Translations under genes and position numbers: made by a program
Part shown: in pieces, positions 37,143-46,995 of the stretch
Layout: the number at the start of each line of letters is the position of its first letter
Position numbering within the stretch: the first letter of the stretch is position 1
NCBI RefSeq assembly: GCF_013374095.1
Contig: NZ_AP022672.1
Coordinates: 3,303,501-3,367,500, forward strand
Direction: 5' to 3'
Length of the DNA: 64,000 nucleotides
Source of the DNA: Sphingomonas sp. HMP6
Lineage (GTDB): Bacteria > Pseudomonadota > Alphaproteobacteria > Sphingomonadales > Sphingomonadaceae
The notes under the pieces: generated by a model
What the model saw: only the letters and a program-made list of their open reading frames with translations
The model's database searches: none
What the model was told of the DNA's origin: nothing

Positions 37143-39887
37143 TCAGGCTGCGTCCGCCATCCTCTCACCTGCGGCGGCACCAAGCAAGCGCCGTTCGATC
37201 GTCTTCAACCGGGTGCTTGCGGCGATCTTGTCGCCGGTCAGATCGGTCAGATAGAAGGTATCGACCGCGCGCTCGCCATACGTCGCGACATGCGCCGAAT
37301 GGATCGTCACCTTCGACTGAAACAGCACATGCGCCAATTGGTGCAGCAAGGCGGGCCGGTCGCGCGCGTTGATCTCGATCACGGTGAAGCGGTTCGATGC
37401 CTTATTGTCGATCAGCACGTTGGGCGCGATCGCGAATGCCTCCGCGCGGGGGCGGGGGAGCGGCTTGGCCATCAACCGGTCGATCATCTTGCCGCGATTG
37501 GCGAGTGCATCCTCGATCGCCTGTTTCAACCGGGCGAGCTGAGTCGTCTCGGCAAAGGGGCGACCGAACGGGTCCTGCACCAGGAAATTGTCGAGCGCCA
37601 TGCCGTCGCGCGTGGTGTGGATACGCGCGTCGATGATGTTGCCGCCCGCGACGCTGATCGCCCCTGCAATGCGGTAGAATAGCCCGGGATGATCGGCGGC
37701 ATAGATCGTCACCAGCGTCGCGCCGCGTTCGGGATAGACTTGCGCCGCGATCGAGAGCTGCGCATCCCCGGCCTCCGCGATCAAATGCGCATTGCGCGCG
37801 ATCACGTCTTCGGGCTCAGCTACCCAATACGGTTCGGGCAAGCGCCGGACGAGCTGCTCGAACGCCGCGGTGTCCCAGCCGAGCATCGCCTGCAGCGCTT
37901 CCTGTTTGGCGGCGATCCGCTCGCCGCGCCCGCGTTGCTTGTGGCCCAGCCGCAGCACTTCCTCGGCGGCTTCATACAGGTCGGACAGCAATTGCCGCTT
38001 CCATCCGTTCCACACGCCGGGGCCGACCGCGCGGATGTCGACGACGGTTAGCACCAGCAGCAGCCGCAGCCGTTCGGGGCTCTGCACGATCTCGGCAAAA
38101 TCGAGGATCGTCTTGAAGTCCGACAGGTCGCGCTTGAACGCCGTCGCCGACATCAGCAGGTGCGCGCGCACCAGCCACGCGACCGTCTCGGTTTCGGCTG
38201 GCGACAGGCCGAAGCGCGGCGCGAGGCGGTGTGCGACCTCGGCACCCAGCACCGAATGATCCCCGCCGCGCCCCTTGGCAATGTCGTGCAGCAGGACCGC
38301 GACGTACAAGGCCCGCCGCGAGACGATCTGCTTTAGCACTGCCGAGCACAGCGGGTGATCCGCATCAAGCTCGCCGCGCTCGATTTGGCTGAGCAGCCCG
38401 ATCGCGCGGATCGTGTGCTCATCGACCGTGTAGTGATGGTACATGTCGAACTGCATCTGCGCGACGACGCGGCCGAAATCGGGCACGAAACGGCCGAATA
38501 CCCCCGCCTCGTTCATCCAGCGCAGCACCGTTTCGGGGTCGCGCGGGCTGGTCAGCACGTCGAGAAACAGCGCGTTGGCGGTCGGGTCTTGCCGAATATC
38601 ATCGGCGAGTTTCGCATCGCGCGCCGCGGCGCGCATCGTCAGCGGGTGGATTTCGAGGCCATGTTTATCGGCCAACGCAAACAGTTCGAGCAAGCGTACC
38701 GGCTTGGCGCGGAAGAAGTCATCGTTCGGGATGGCGAGCCGCCCGCGCTCGATCATGAAGCCGTTCAGCTTGCGCGGTGCCCGCCGCAACATCGGCAGCC
38801 CGAACCGCCGCCCCCGCGCCGCAAACTTCTGATCGAGGTGCGCCAGGAAAACCCCCGTCAAATCCCCCGCCGTCCGCGCCTGTAAGAAGTAATAGTGCAT
38901 GAAGCGCTCGACCTTGGATTTGCCCGGCCGGTCGGCAAAGCGCATCCGCTCCGCGATCTCGCGCTGCAAATCGAAGGTCAGCCGGTCCTCGGCGCGGCCC
39001 GAAATCGCGTGGAGGTGGCAGCGCACCGCCCACAGGAAATTCTCGGCGCGGTGGAATTGCCGATACTCGTCGCGGCTGAGCAGCCCGGCTTCGACCAATT
39101 GCGCTGGCTCGCTGACATTATACGCGTATTTGCCGATCCAGAAGAGCGTGTGCAGATCACGCAGGCCGCCTTTGGCTTCCTTGACGTTGGGCTCGACGAC
39201 ATAGCGCGTGTCGCCCATCTTGCGGTGCCGCACATCGCGTTCGGCCAGCTTGTCGGCGATGAACTGGCGCGCGGTGTCGGCCTGCACCTCGACCTTGAAG
39301 CGTCGTGCCGCCTCTTCGTAAAGCGCCGTGTCGCCCCAGACATAGCGCGCCTCGAGCAAGGCGGTGCGGATCGTCACGTCGCTCTTAGCCTGCCGCACCA
39401 TCTCATCGAGCGAGCGGCTGCTATGCCCGACCTTCAGCCCCAGATCCCACAGCGCGTACAGCATCGTTTCGATCACTTGCTCGGTCCAGCCGGTCTGTTT
39501 CCAGGGGGTGAGGAAACCGATGTCGAGATCCGAATACGCCGCCATCTCGCCACGGCCATAGCCGCCCACCGCGATGATCGTCAGCCGTTCCGCCGCGGTC
39601 GGATTGCTGTTGGGATAGAGCCGCTGGACGGTGAAATCATAGATCAGCCGCAGTAATTGATCGGTCAGGAACGCCTGCGCGGCCGCAATCTCCAGCCCGC
39701 GCGAGGGATGCTCGATCAAGCGCCGCGCGATTTCAGCCCGGCCCGCGTCGAGCGCCGCCTTCAACACCGCCGTCGCGCCACTCCGCAAAGCTGCCTTGTC
39801 GCCCTCGAGCGCGGCAAGCGTGTCGGCCAAGCCGCGCCGGTCGATGATCGTACGGCGCTGGGGAACGGAGTCGAAGCGGGAGGACAT
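37143..39887 (-). CDS. glnD: [Protein-PII] uridylyltransferase
   Basis: A 914-residue bifunctional nitrogen sensor. A nucleotidyltransferase domain (IAVGGYGRGEMAAYSDLDIGFL) uridylylates PII proteins, an HD domain (HYTVDEHTIRAIGLL ... AVLLHDIAKGRGGDHS) removes UMP, and two C-terminal ACT domains sense glutamine (TLVTIYAADHPGLFYRIAGAI and VIEINARDRPALLHQLAHVL). I chose ATG 39887 (MSSRFDSVPQRR); an in-frame ATG 12 codons upstream is possible. It lies downstream of mutS on the same strand, with about 45 bases between them. Confidence 0.97.
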   Translation of the reverse strand: MSSRFDSVPQRRTIIDRRGLADTLAALEGDKAALRSGATAVLKAALDAGRAEIARRLIEHPSRGLEIAAAQAFLTDQLLRLIYDFTVQRLYPNSNPTAAERLTIIAVGGYGRGEMAAYSDLDIGFLTPWKQTGWTEQVIETMLYALWDLGLKVGHSSRSLDEMVRQAKSDVTIRTALLEARYVWGDTALYEEAARRFKVEVQADTARQFIADKLAERDVRHRKMGDTRYVVEPNVKEAKGGLRDLHTLFWIGKYAYNVSEPAQLVEAGLLSRDEYRQFHRAENFLWAVRCHLHAISGRAEDRLTFDLQREIAERMRFADRPGKSKVERFMHYYFLQARTAGDLTGVFLAHLDQKFAARGRRFGLPMLRRAPRKLNGFMIERGRLAIPNDDFFRAKPVRLLELFALADKHGLEIHPLTMRAAARDAKLADDIRQDPTANALFLDVLTSPRDPETVLRWMNEAGVFGRFVPDFGRVVAQMQFDMYHHYTVDEHTIRAIGLLSQIERGELDADHPLCSAVLKQIVSRRALYVAVLLHDIAKGRGGDHSVLGAEVAHRLAPRFGLSPAETETVAWLVRAHLLMSATAFKRDLSDFKTILDFAEIVQSPERLRLLLVLTVVDIRAVGPGVWNGWKRQLLSDLYEAAEEVLRLGHKQRGRGERIAAKQEALQAMLGWDTAAFEQLVRRLPEPYWVAEPEDVIARNAHLIAEAGDAQLSIAAQVYPERGATLVTIYAADHPGLFYRIAGAISVAGGNIIDARIHTTRDGMALDNFLVQDPFGRPFAETTQLARLKQAIEDALANRGKMIDRLMAKPLPRPRAEAFAIAPNVLIDNKASNRFTVIEINARDRPALLHQLAHVLFQSKVTIHSAHVATYGERAVDTFYLTDLTGDKIAASTRLKTIERRLLGAAAGERMADAA

Positions 39888-39933
39888 GGGGGGCAGATAG
39901 GGTGTCCGCACGCCCGCGTCCACGCACCTGCCG

Positions 39934-42540
39934 CTAGGGCTTACCCTCGCGCGCCAACGCCTTCAGCCGGTAAAGCGTGTCCAGCGCCTCGCGCGGCGTG
40001 AGGGCGTCTACGTCGAGCGTCTCCACCTCGGCCCGAATCGCGTCGCATTCTTCTTCCGCCGTCTCCATCGCAGCAGCGAACAGCGGCAAATCGTCGAGTC
40101 CCGCCGCCAGCCCGCCGGTTTTCGCGCGCCCCGCTTCCAGCTTCGTCAGCACCGATTTCGCACGCGCAATGGTCGCGGGGGGGAGGCCGGCGAGCCGCGC
40201 GACCGCCAACCCGTAACTGCGGTCGGCCGGGCCCTCCGAAACCTCGTGCAGCAGCACCAGCTCACCCTTCCATTCGCGCGCGCGGACGTGGTGGAGCGTC
40301 AGCGCGTCGCAGCGTTCGGCGAGCCGTGTCAGCTCGTGATAATGCGTCGCGAACAGGCAGCGGCAGCGATTGTCCTCATGGATTGCCTCGACCACTGCCC
40401 AGGCGATTGCCAACCCGTCATAGGTGGAGGTGCCACGGCCCACCTCGTCGAGGATCACGAAGCTTCGCGGCGTTGCTTGCGCCAGAATCGCCGCCGTTTC
40501 GACCATCTCGACCATGAAGGTCGACCTGCCGCGTGCGAGATTGTCGGACGCGCCGACCCGGCTGAACAGCCGATCGACCAGACCCAATTTGGCCGACGTC
40601 GCGGGGACATAACTCCCCGCCTGCGCCAGTACCGCGATGGCGGCATTCTGCCGAAGGAAGGTCGATTTGCCGCCCATGTTCGGCCCGGTGACGAGCCACA
40701 GCCGCGATTCCTCCGACAGGCGACAGTCATTGGCGACGAAGCGCTCGCCGCGTTTCGCCAGCGCATCCTCGACCACGGGATGCCGCCCGCCAGTGATGTC
40801 GAAACAGGCATGATCGACCAGTGCAGGCCGCGCCCAACCACCTTCGCAGCCGCGCTCCGCCAGTCCGGCGGCAACGTCGAGCCGCGCCAGCGCATCCGCC
40901 GTCGCGGCGATGCTCTCGCGTCGGTCGAGCGCGGCTTCGACCAGATCCTCGAGATGCGCCGCCTCCGCCGCCAGCGCATGCGCGCCCGCTTGCGTCACCT
41001 TGGCCGCGACCTCGTGCAGTTCGGGCGCGTTGAAGCGGACCGCGCCCGCCATCGTCTGGCGGTGGGTGAAGCCGCTGTCGGGCTTCATCAACCCATCGGC
41101 AAAGCGCGCCGCGACTTCGATGTGATAGCCGAGCACGCCGTTATGGCGGATCTTCAGCGCGGTGACGCCGGTGCGCGTGCGATACTCCGCCTCCAGCGCG
41201 GCAATCGCGCGCCTGCCGCCAGCCCCCGCATCGCGCAGATCGTCGAGCGCGGCATCATACCCCGGCGCGATATAGCCGCCGTCCGACGCATCGATCGGCG
41301 GCGCGGCGACCAGCGCGCGGGTCAGCAAATCGATCAGCGCGCCGTGGCCGCGCAATGCCGGAGCAAGATCTGCAAGCAAGGCAGGGGGCTGCTCGATCTT
41401 GCCGAGCCGTTCGCCCAATCGCCACGCGCCATCGAGCCCGTCGCGAAGCTGTCCCAGATCGCGCGGGCTCCCGCGCCCAGCCGCAAGCCGCCCGAGCGCC
41501 CGCCCGATGTCGGCGAGGCTGCGCAGCGTGCCACGGAGCGACTCCCGCAGCCCAGAATCCTCGGCCAGGAGCGTTACCAGATCGAGCCGCGCCTCGATTC
41601 GGGCGCGGTCCATCAGCGGCGCGCCGATGTCGGCCGCCAGCAAGCGCGCGCCCGCCGCCGTCACCGTGCGGTCGACTGCATCGAGCAGGCTGCCCTTGCG
41701 TGCGCCGGTCGTGGTTTGCGTCAGTTCCAGGCTCTCGCGCGTCGCCGCATCGATCGCCATTTGCTGCGCAGCATTTTGCAAGCGTGGCGGTCGCAGAAAT
41801 GGGACCGCGCCCTTGGCCGTGTGATCGAGATACGCGACCAACCCGCTCGCCGCCGCCAGCACCGCGCGCCCGAAGGTTCCGAACCCATCAAGCGTCGCCA
41901 CGGCGTACAGATCGCGCAGCCGCACCTCGCCGCGCGCGCTGTCGAAGTCGTTTTTCGGCCGCAGCATCGTCGCGGCGTCACCGAAGGCGGTCGCTTCCGA
42001 CGCAATCGTCTCGGCGGGTGCCAGCCGCGCCAGTTCGGCGCCAAGGCCGGCGGCATCGCATTCGATCAGCTCGAAGCGCCCGGTCGAGATATCCGCTGCC
42101 GCCACGGCCACGCCGCCGCCCGCCTCGCCGATCGCGACGCACCAATTGGCGGTCCGGGCATCGAGCAACGCTTCCTCGGTCAGCGTCCCCGCCGTAACCA
42201 CGCGGACGATCGCGCGGGAAACCAGCGTCTTGCCCGCGCGCTTCTTCGCCTCGGCCGGGCTCTCGGTCTGTTCGGCAATCGCGACGCGGTGCCCGGCCTT
42301 GATCAGCCGCGCGAGATACGCGTCGGCGGCATGGACCGGCACGCCGCACATCGGGATCGGCGCGCCGTCATGCTCGCCGCGCGCGGTCAACGCGATGTCG
42401 AGCACGGCAGCGGCGACCTTCGCATCTTCGAAGAACAGCTCGAAGAAATCGCCCATGCGGTAAAACAGCAGGCAATCGCGCGCCTCGGCCTTCAGCGTCA
42501 GATATTGCGCCATCATCGGGGTTGGGGCGGGGTTGGACAT
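39934..42540 (-). CDS. mutS: DNA mismatch repair protein MutS
   Basis: An 868-residue mismatch sensor. The N-terminal mismatch-binding domain has the Phe-x-Glu motif in YRMGDFFELFFEDA (about residue 34). The connector, lever and clamp domains follow. The C-terminal ATPase has Walker A GPNMGGKSTFLRQNA, Walker B FVILDEVGRGTSTYDG and ATHYHELTRL. The start MSNPAPTPMMAQYL is chosen, since upstream residues are out of keeping with the family. It is divergent from maeB by about 100 bases. Confidence 0.98.
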   Translation of the reverse strand: MSNPAPTPMMAQYLTLKAEARDCLLFYRMGDFFELFFEDAKVAAAVLDIALTARGEHDGAPIPMCGVPVHAADAYLARLIKAGHRVAIAEQTESPAEAKKRAGKTLVSRAIVRVVTAGTLTEEALLDARTANWCVAIGEAGGGVAVAAADISTGRFELIECDAAGLGAELARLAPAETIASEATAFGDAATMLRPKNDFDSARGEVRLRDLYAVATLDGFGTFGRAVLAAASGLVAYLDHTAKGAVPFLRPPRLQNAAQQMAIDAATRESLELTQTTTGARKGSLLDAVDRTVTAAGARLLAADIGAPLMDRARIEARLDLVTLLAEDSGLRESLRGTLRSLADIGRALGRLAAGRGSPRDLGQLRDGLDGAWRLGERLGKIEQPPALLADLAPALRGHGALIDLLTRALVAAPPIDASDGGYIAPGYDAALDDLRDAGAGGRRAIAALEAEYRTRTGVTALKIRHNGVLGYHIEVAARFADGLMKPDSGFTHRQTMAGAVRFNAPELHEVAAKVTQAGAHALAAEAAHLEDLVEAALDRRESIAATADALARLDVAAGLAERGCEGGWARPALVDHACFDITGGRHPVVEDALAKRGERFVANDCRLSEESRLWLVTGPNMGGKSTFLRQNAAIAVLAQAGSYVPATSAKLGLVDRLFSRVGASDNLARGRSTFMVEMVETAAILAQATPRSFVILDEVGRGTSTYDGLAIAWAVVEAIHEDNRCRCLFATHYHELTRLAERCDALTLHHVRAREWKGELVLLHEVSEGPADRSYGLAVARLAGLPPATIARAKSVLTKLEAGRAKTGGLAAGLDDLPLFAAAMETAEEECDAIRAEVETLDVDALTPREALDTLYRLKALAREGKP

Positions 42541-42639
42541 TGCGCTCGTGATACAGGTTGGACCGCTGCGTTCAAGCGAGGGGTGGAACAGCGGGCGACC
42601 TGACCGTAAAGGCATAGCTGAGACCGGAAGGGTTATCCC

Positions 42640-44898
42640 ATGTCAGAAGATTCAAACGTCCAATTTTCCGAGCGCGAGGCGCTGCTGTTCCATTCGGAGG
42701 GGCGGCCCGGCAAGATCGAGATCATCGCGTCCAAGCCGATGGCGACGCAGCGCGACTTGGCGCTCGCGTATTCGCCCGGCGTCGCGGTGCCGGTCCTCGC
42801 GATCGCTGCCGACCCGAGCCTTGCTTATGATTACACCGCCAAGGGCAATCTCGTCGCGGTCATCTCCAACGGCACCGCGATCCTCGGCCTGGGCAATCTC
42901 GGCGCGCTTGCGTCGAAGCCGGTGATGGAGGGCAAGGCGGTGCTGTTCAAACGCTTCGCCGATGTCGATGCGATCGATATCGAGCTGAAGACCGAGGATG
43001 CCGACCGGCTGATCGACGCGATCGAGCTGATGGAGCCGAGCTTCGGCGGCATCAATCTGGAGGACATCAAGTCCCCCGAATGCTTCATCATCGAACAGGC
43101 GCTGCGCGCACGGATGAACATCCCCGTGTTCCATGACGATCAGCACGGTACCGCGATCATTTGCGCGGCCGGCCTGATCAACGCGCTGTTCCTGACCGGG
43201 CGCGACATCAAGGACACGCGGATCGTCATGAACGGCGCGGGCGCGGCGGCAATCGCTTGCGCCGAGCTGATCAAGGCGCTGGGCCTGCCAGCCGACCAGC
43301 TTACCATGGTCGACCGCACCGGCATCATCTATCAGGGTCGCGAGGGCGTGAACCAGTGGCAATCGGCGCATGCGGTCAACACCACCAAGCGCACGCTGAC
43401 CGAAGCACTCGATGGGGCCGACGTGTTCATCGGCCTTTCGGCGGCGGGCGCGCTGCCCGCGTCGGATCTGATGAAGATGGCACCGAAGCCGATCATCTTT
43501 GCGATGGCCAATCCCGATCCAGAGATCACGCCGCCCGAGGCACGCGCGGCGCGCCCCGACGCGATCATCGCGACCGGGCGGTCGGACTATCCGAACCAGG
43601 TCAACAATGTGCTCGGCTTCCCGTTCATCTTCCGCGGTGCGCTCGACGTGCGGGCGACGACGATCAACGACGAGATGAAGATCGCCGCCGCCAATGCGCT
43701 GGCGGCGCTCGCGCGCCAGCAAGTGCCCGAGGAAGTCGCGGTCGCCTACGGCGTGCGCCACACCTTCGGCCCGGAATATATCATTCCGGCACCATTTGAT
43801 CCGCGGCTGATGGAGATCGTGCCGGTCGCGGTCGCCAAGGCCGCGATGGATTCGGGCGTTGCCACCAAGCCGATCCTCGATCTCGAAGCCTATCGCCAGC
43901 AATTGAAAGCGCGGCTCAACCCGACGACGTCGGTCCTCACGCTTGCGTATGAGGGTGCCCGCGCGCACCCCAAGCGCGTGCTGTTTGCCGAAGGCGAAGA
44001 GGAAGTCGTGCTCCGCGCCGCGATCGCGTTCAAGGACGGCGGCTATGGCACGCCGGTGCTGGTCGGGCGTGACGACGTGCCCGATCGGCTGCGCGCACTG
44101 GGCGTTACCGATCCCGAAAGCTATGAACTCCACAACAGCCGCAACTCCCCGCTCGTCCCGCGCATGGTCGATTTCCTCTACAGTCGCCTGCAGCGGCGCG
44201 GCTATTTGCGGCGCGATTGCGAGCGGATGATCAACCAGGATCGCAACATCTTCGGCGCGGTGATGCTGCAGCTCGGCGAAGCCGACACGATGATCACCGG
44301 CATCACGCGCACCTATGCGCACACGATGCGCGAGATTCGCAAGGTGATCGATCCCGAGCCCAGCCGCACCCCGTTCGGCATCCATTTGATGGTCGGACAG
44401 ACGCACACCGTGTTCATGGCCGACACCACGATCAACGAACGCCCTAATGCCGAAGAACTCGCCGACATTGCCGAGGGCACGGCGCTGGTCGCTAAGCGCA
44501 TGGGGCACGAACCGCGTGTCGCGTTCCTCAGCTACTCGACCTTTGGCAATCCCGAGGGCAATTGGCTCGACGACATCCGCGCCGCAGTGAAGGTGCTCGA
44601 TGCGCGCAAGGTCGGCTTCGAATATGAAGGCGAAATGGCCCCCGACGTCGCGCTCAACCCCAAGCAACTCGCCAATTATCCGTTCGCGCGGCTGTCGGGT
44701 CCGGCGAACGTGCTGATCATGCCAGGGCTGCAATCGGCCAATATCTCGGCCAAGTTGCTGCGCGAACTCGGCGGGGATGCGGTCATCGGTCCAATGCTGA
44801 TCGGCATGGAAAAGAGCGTCCAGATCGCCCCGATGACGAGCACGGCGAGCGAGTTGGTGACGCTCGCGGTGCTGGCGGCGGGGGGAATCGCGCGCTGA
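42640..44898 (+). CDS. maeB: NADP-dependent malic enzyme (malic-PTA fusion)
   Basis: 752 residues. The N-terminal malic enzyme domain (about 1-430) has YSPGVAVPV, FHDDQHGTAII and the NADP fold RIVMNGAGAAAIACAEL, and decarboxylates malate to pyruvate with NADPH formation. The C-terminal domain (about 430-750; RVLFAEGEEEVVLRAAI ... FLSYSTFGNPEG) is homologous to phosphate acetyltransferase and in MaeB proteins serves as an acetyl-CoA-sensing regulatory domain. The length matches the hybrid family. The gene appears monocistronic, divergent from mutS. Confidence 0.97.
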   Translation: MSEDSNVQFSEREALLFHSEGRPGKIEIIASKPMATQRDLALAYSPGVAVPVLAIAADPSLAYDYTAKGNLVAVISNGTAILGLGNLGALASKPVMEGKAVLFKRFADVDAIDIELKTEDADRLIDAIELMEPSFGGINLEDIKSPECFIIEQALRARMNIPVFHDDQHGTAIICAAGLINALFLTGRDIKDTRIVMNGAGAAAIACAELIKALGLPADQLTMVDRTGIIYQGREGVNQWQSAHAVNTTKRTLTEALDGADVFIGLSAAGALPASDLMKMAPKPIIFAMANPDPEITPPEARAARPDAIIATGRSDYPNQVNNVLGFPFIFRGALDVRATTINDEMKIAAANALAALARQQVPEEVAVAYGVRHTFGPEYIIPAPFDPRLMEIVPVAVAKAAMDSGVATKPILDLEAYRQQLKARLNPTTSVLTLAYEGARAHPKRVLFAEGEEEVVLRAAIAFKDGGYGTPVLVGRDDVPDRLRALGVTDPESYELHNSRNSPLVPRMVDFLYSRLQRRGYLRRDCERMINQDRNIFGAVMLQLGEADTMITGITRTYAHTMREIRKVIDPEPSRTPFGIHLMVGQTHTVFMADTTINERPNAEELADIAEGTALVAKRMGHEPRVAFLSYSTFGNPEGNWLDDIRAAVKVLDARKVGFEYEGEMAPDVALNPKQLANYPFARLSGPANVLIMPGLQSANISAKLLRELGGDAVIGPMLIGMEKSVQIAPMTSTASELVTLAVLAAGGIAR

Positions 44899-44970
44899 GC
44901 TTTGATCTATCGACACTATCTAAATCTACGTTTCTTGCTGATCATCTCCCTGCAGGATATATCGCGTTCC

Positions 44971-46551
44971 ATGGGGTGGTTCGACCGACTGCAGACTTTT
45001 ATGACGCGCGGTACGGACCAGCTTTGGGGCTCCGGCCCGCTGTTGCTGCACATCGCATCGGACGGGCTAATCGCGGTGGCATATTTCGTCATCCCGTTTG
45101 GAATTTTGAGGTTCGTCAGGCACCGCGATGGCCTTGAATCGGGGCAGCGTTCGGCCGCCATCTCGTTCGCTGCGTTCATCGTCTTGTGCGGTGTTACCCA
45201 TGTCGCCAGCATCCTGACGCTGTGGTATCCGCTTTACGTTGCCGAAGGCTGGCTGAAGGCGGCGACGGCAGCTGCTGCGGTCATGTCGGCGGTCCGGATG
45301 CTGCGGGTCGTTCCGCTACTCGTGAGCTTACCCTCGCCCAAGAAGCTACAAGAGGAAATCGACCAGCATCGGGTCACCTTGGCCGAGCTTAGCGCAGCCC
45401 GCGCCGAACTCGTGCTGCGCGTGCGCGCCACCGAAGACGAGTTGTACGAGGTTGAGCGAAACTTCGCGCAGACCGACAGCCTGCTCGAGGCGGTGATCAA
45501 TTCCATTCCCGGGTTGATTTACGCGAAGGATCTTACGGGCCGCGTAACGATGGCCAACCGGACCACGCTCGAATTCATCGGAAAACCGTGGTCGGCGGTG
45601 CAGGGGCACACCGATCTGGACTTTCTGGACGACAAGCATCGGGCCGCGACGGTCATGGGATATGATCAGCGGGCGTTGGAGACCGGTCGCGCGCATCAAG
45701 TCGAGGAAGTTTTCGATCATCCCACCAAGGGGACCCGGATTTTCCTTTCGAGCAGGCGTCCGTTGCACGATTTGTCCGGGGTCGTGCGCGGCATCGTAGG
45801 GATGTCGCTCGATATTACGGATAGGAAGCACGTGGAGGCGCAGCTCAATCAGACGTCACGCGTGGCTGCGATGGGCGATATGGCAAGCGCATTGGCACAC
45901 GAACTTAATCAACCGCTCGGCGCGATTGCGATGTATCTGGAGGGCGTCAAGATCGCGCTGCAACGCGAGACGCCCGCACATCCAGCGCTGAAGCCGGTCG
46001 AGCTTGCGCGCGAACAATCGTTGCGCGCCGGCGACATCATTCGCCGCTTGCGCGCATTCGTTTCGGGCGGCGACAAGATCAGGCGGGCCGAAAGCGTGGC
46101 AGACGTAGTGGACGATGCGTGCCGTCTGGCGTTGCTTGGTTCGGACGACGCCAATATTCAGACCGTCATCGTGCATGAATCACGCGACATCTTTGCCGTG
46201 ATGGACAAGATCGAAATTCAGCAGGTCGTCGTCAATCTCGTCCGCAACGCAGTCGAATCGACCCCTGCGCACGGCCGAAACAAGATCATCGTCCGCACCG
46301 GCCAGGATGGTCCGACGAACGCCTGTGTCTGGGTCGAGGATGCCGGCTCGGGCTTTACTGAGGAGACCCGCGCCATCCTGTTCGAACCGTTCAAGAGCAC
46401 CAAGGGGACCAAGGGAATGGGCGTCGGCCTGTCCTTGTGCCGAACGATCGTCGAATCCCATGGCGGCACCATCCGCGGTGAAAACAATCGACACGTCGGC
46501 GCGACTTTTTCGTTTTCGCTGCCGCTGTCGACGCAGGACGAGGAAGCGTGA
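44971..46551 (+). CDS. Histidine kinase with ethylene-receptor-like membrane sensor
   Basis: 526 residues. Three membrane helices (about 24-48, 60-82, 88-110) match the ethylene-binding domain of plant ETR1: SDGLIAVAYFVIPFGIL and FAAFIVLCGVTHVASI. Asp31, Tyr38, Ile41, Pro42, Ile70, Cys73 and His77 correspond to ETR1 D25, Y32, I35, P36, I62, C65 and H69, the copper and ethylene site. A coiled linker (about 118-165), a PAS domain (about 165-290; NSIPGLIYAKDLTGRVTMAN), HisKA with His310 (SALAHELNQPLGAIAMYL) and an HATPase domain (NLVRNAVES, DAGSGF, GVGLSLCRTIVE) follow. The stop overlaps the start of a receiver gene. Ethylene sensing is inferred from residue identity; other small ligands or copper are possible. 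Confidence 0.88.
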   Translation: MGWFDRLQTFMTRGTDQLWGSGPLLLHIASDGLIAVAYFVIPFGILRFVRHRDGLESGQRSAAISFAAFIVLCGVTHVASILTLWYPLYVAEGWLKAATAAAAVMSAVRMLRVVPLLVSLPSPKKLQEEIDQHRVTLAELSAARAELVLRVRATEDELYEVERNFAQTDSLLEAVINSIPGLIYAKDLTGRVTMANRTTLEFIGKPWSAVQGHTDLDFLDDKHRAATVMGYDQRALETGRAHQVEEVFDHPTKGTRIFLSSRRPLHDLSGVVRGIVGMSLDITDRKHVEAQLNQTSRVAAMGDMASALAHELNQPLGAIAMYLEGVKIALQRETPAHPALKPVELAREQSLRAGDIIRRLRAFVSGGDKIRRAESVADVVDDACRLALLGSDDANIQTVIVHESRDIFAVMDKIEIQQVVVNLVRNAVESTPAHGRNKIIVRTGQDGPTNACVWVEDAGSGFTEETRAILFEPFKSTKGTKGMGVGLSLCRTIVESHGGTIRGENNRHVGATFSFSLPLSTQDEEA

Positions 46552-46910
46552 TGCCCGACACCGCAATCTATGTCGTTGATGACGATGAGCCGACGCTTCA
46601 GTCGTTATGCTATGTGTTGGAGATCATGGGATACAGCGTCACCGGTTTCGGATCGTCCGCCGCTTTTCTTGATCGCTGGCCCGACTTGCCTGGCGGGATT
46701 TTGATCTCCGATATCCGGATGCCGGGCCTGGACGGGATTTCATTGACTCGGCGCTTGCGGGAACTGGGGGCTTCGTTCCCGATCATTCTTGTGTCCGGTC
46801 ACACCGATGCGATGATCCGGCGCGATGCGGTCGAAGCGGGGGCGGCGATCGTTCTCGAAAAGCCGTTCGAAATTCAGTTGCTCATCGCCGAGCTTGAACG
46901 CCTGAGGTAA
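46551..46910 (+). CDS. Single-domain response regulator (FixJ-type receiver)
   Basis: 119 residues, consisting of a receiver domain only. Acidic pocket VVDDDEP at the N-terminus, phospho-acceptor Asp54 in LISDIRMPG, switch residue Ser in ILVSGHTD and conserved Lys in LEKPFE. It resembles the receiver half of FixJ/TodT regulators but ends without a LuxR-type DNA-binding domain, so the output must be protein-protein or phosphotransfer. Its ATG overlaps the kinase TGA, which makes the two an almost certain cognate pair. Confidence 0.92.
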   Translation: MPDTAIYVVDDDEPTLQSLCYVLEIMGYSVTGFGSSAAFLDRWPDLPGGILISDIRMPGLDGISLTRRLRELGASFPIILVSGHTDAMIRRDAVEAGAAIVLEKPFEIQLLIAELERLR

Positions 46911-46995
46911 GCCCAGACGCGCGCAGCGAACCTTTCTGCTGGATCGCTCGTTCAGGCGCGGCGCGGGGTGATGCCGCGCGGGTTAGGGGTCCATG

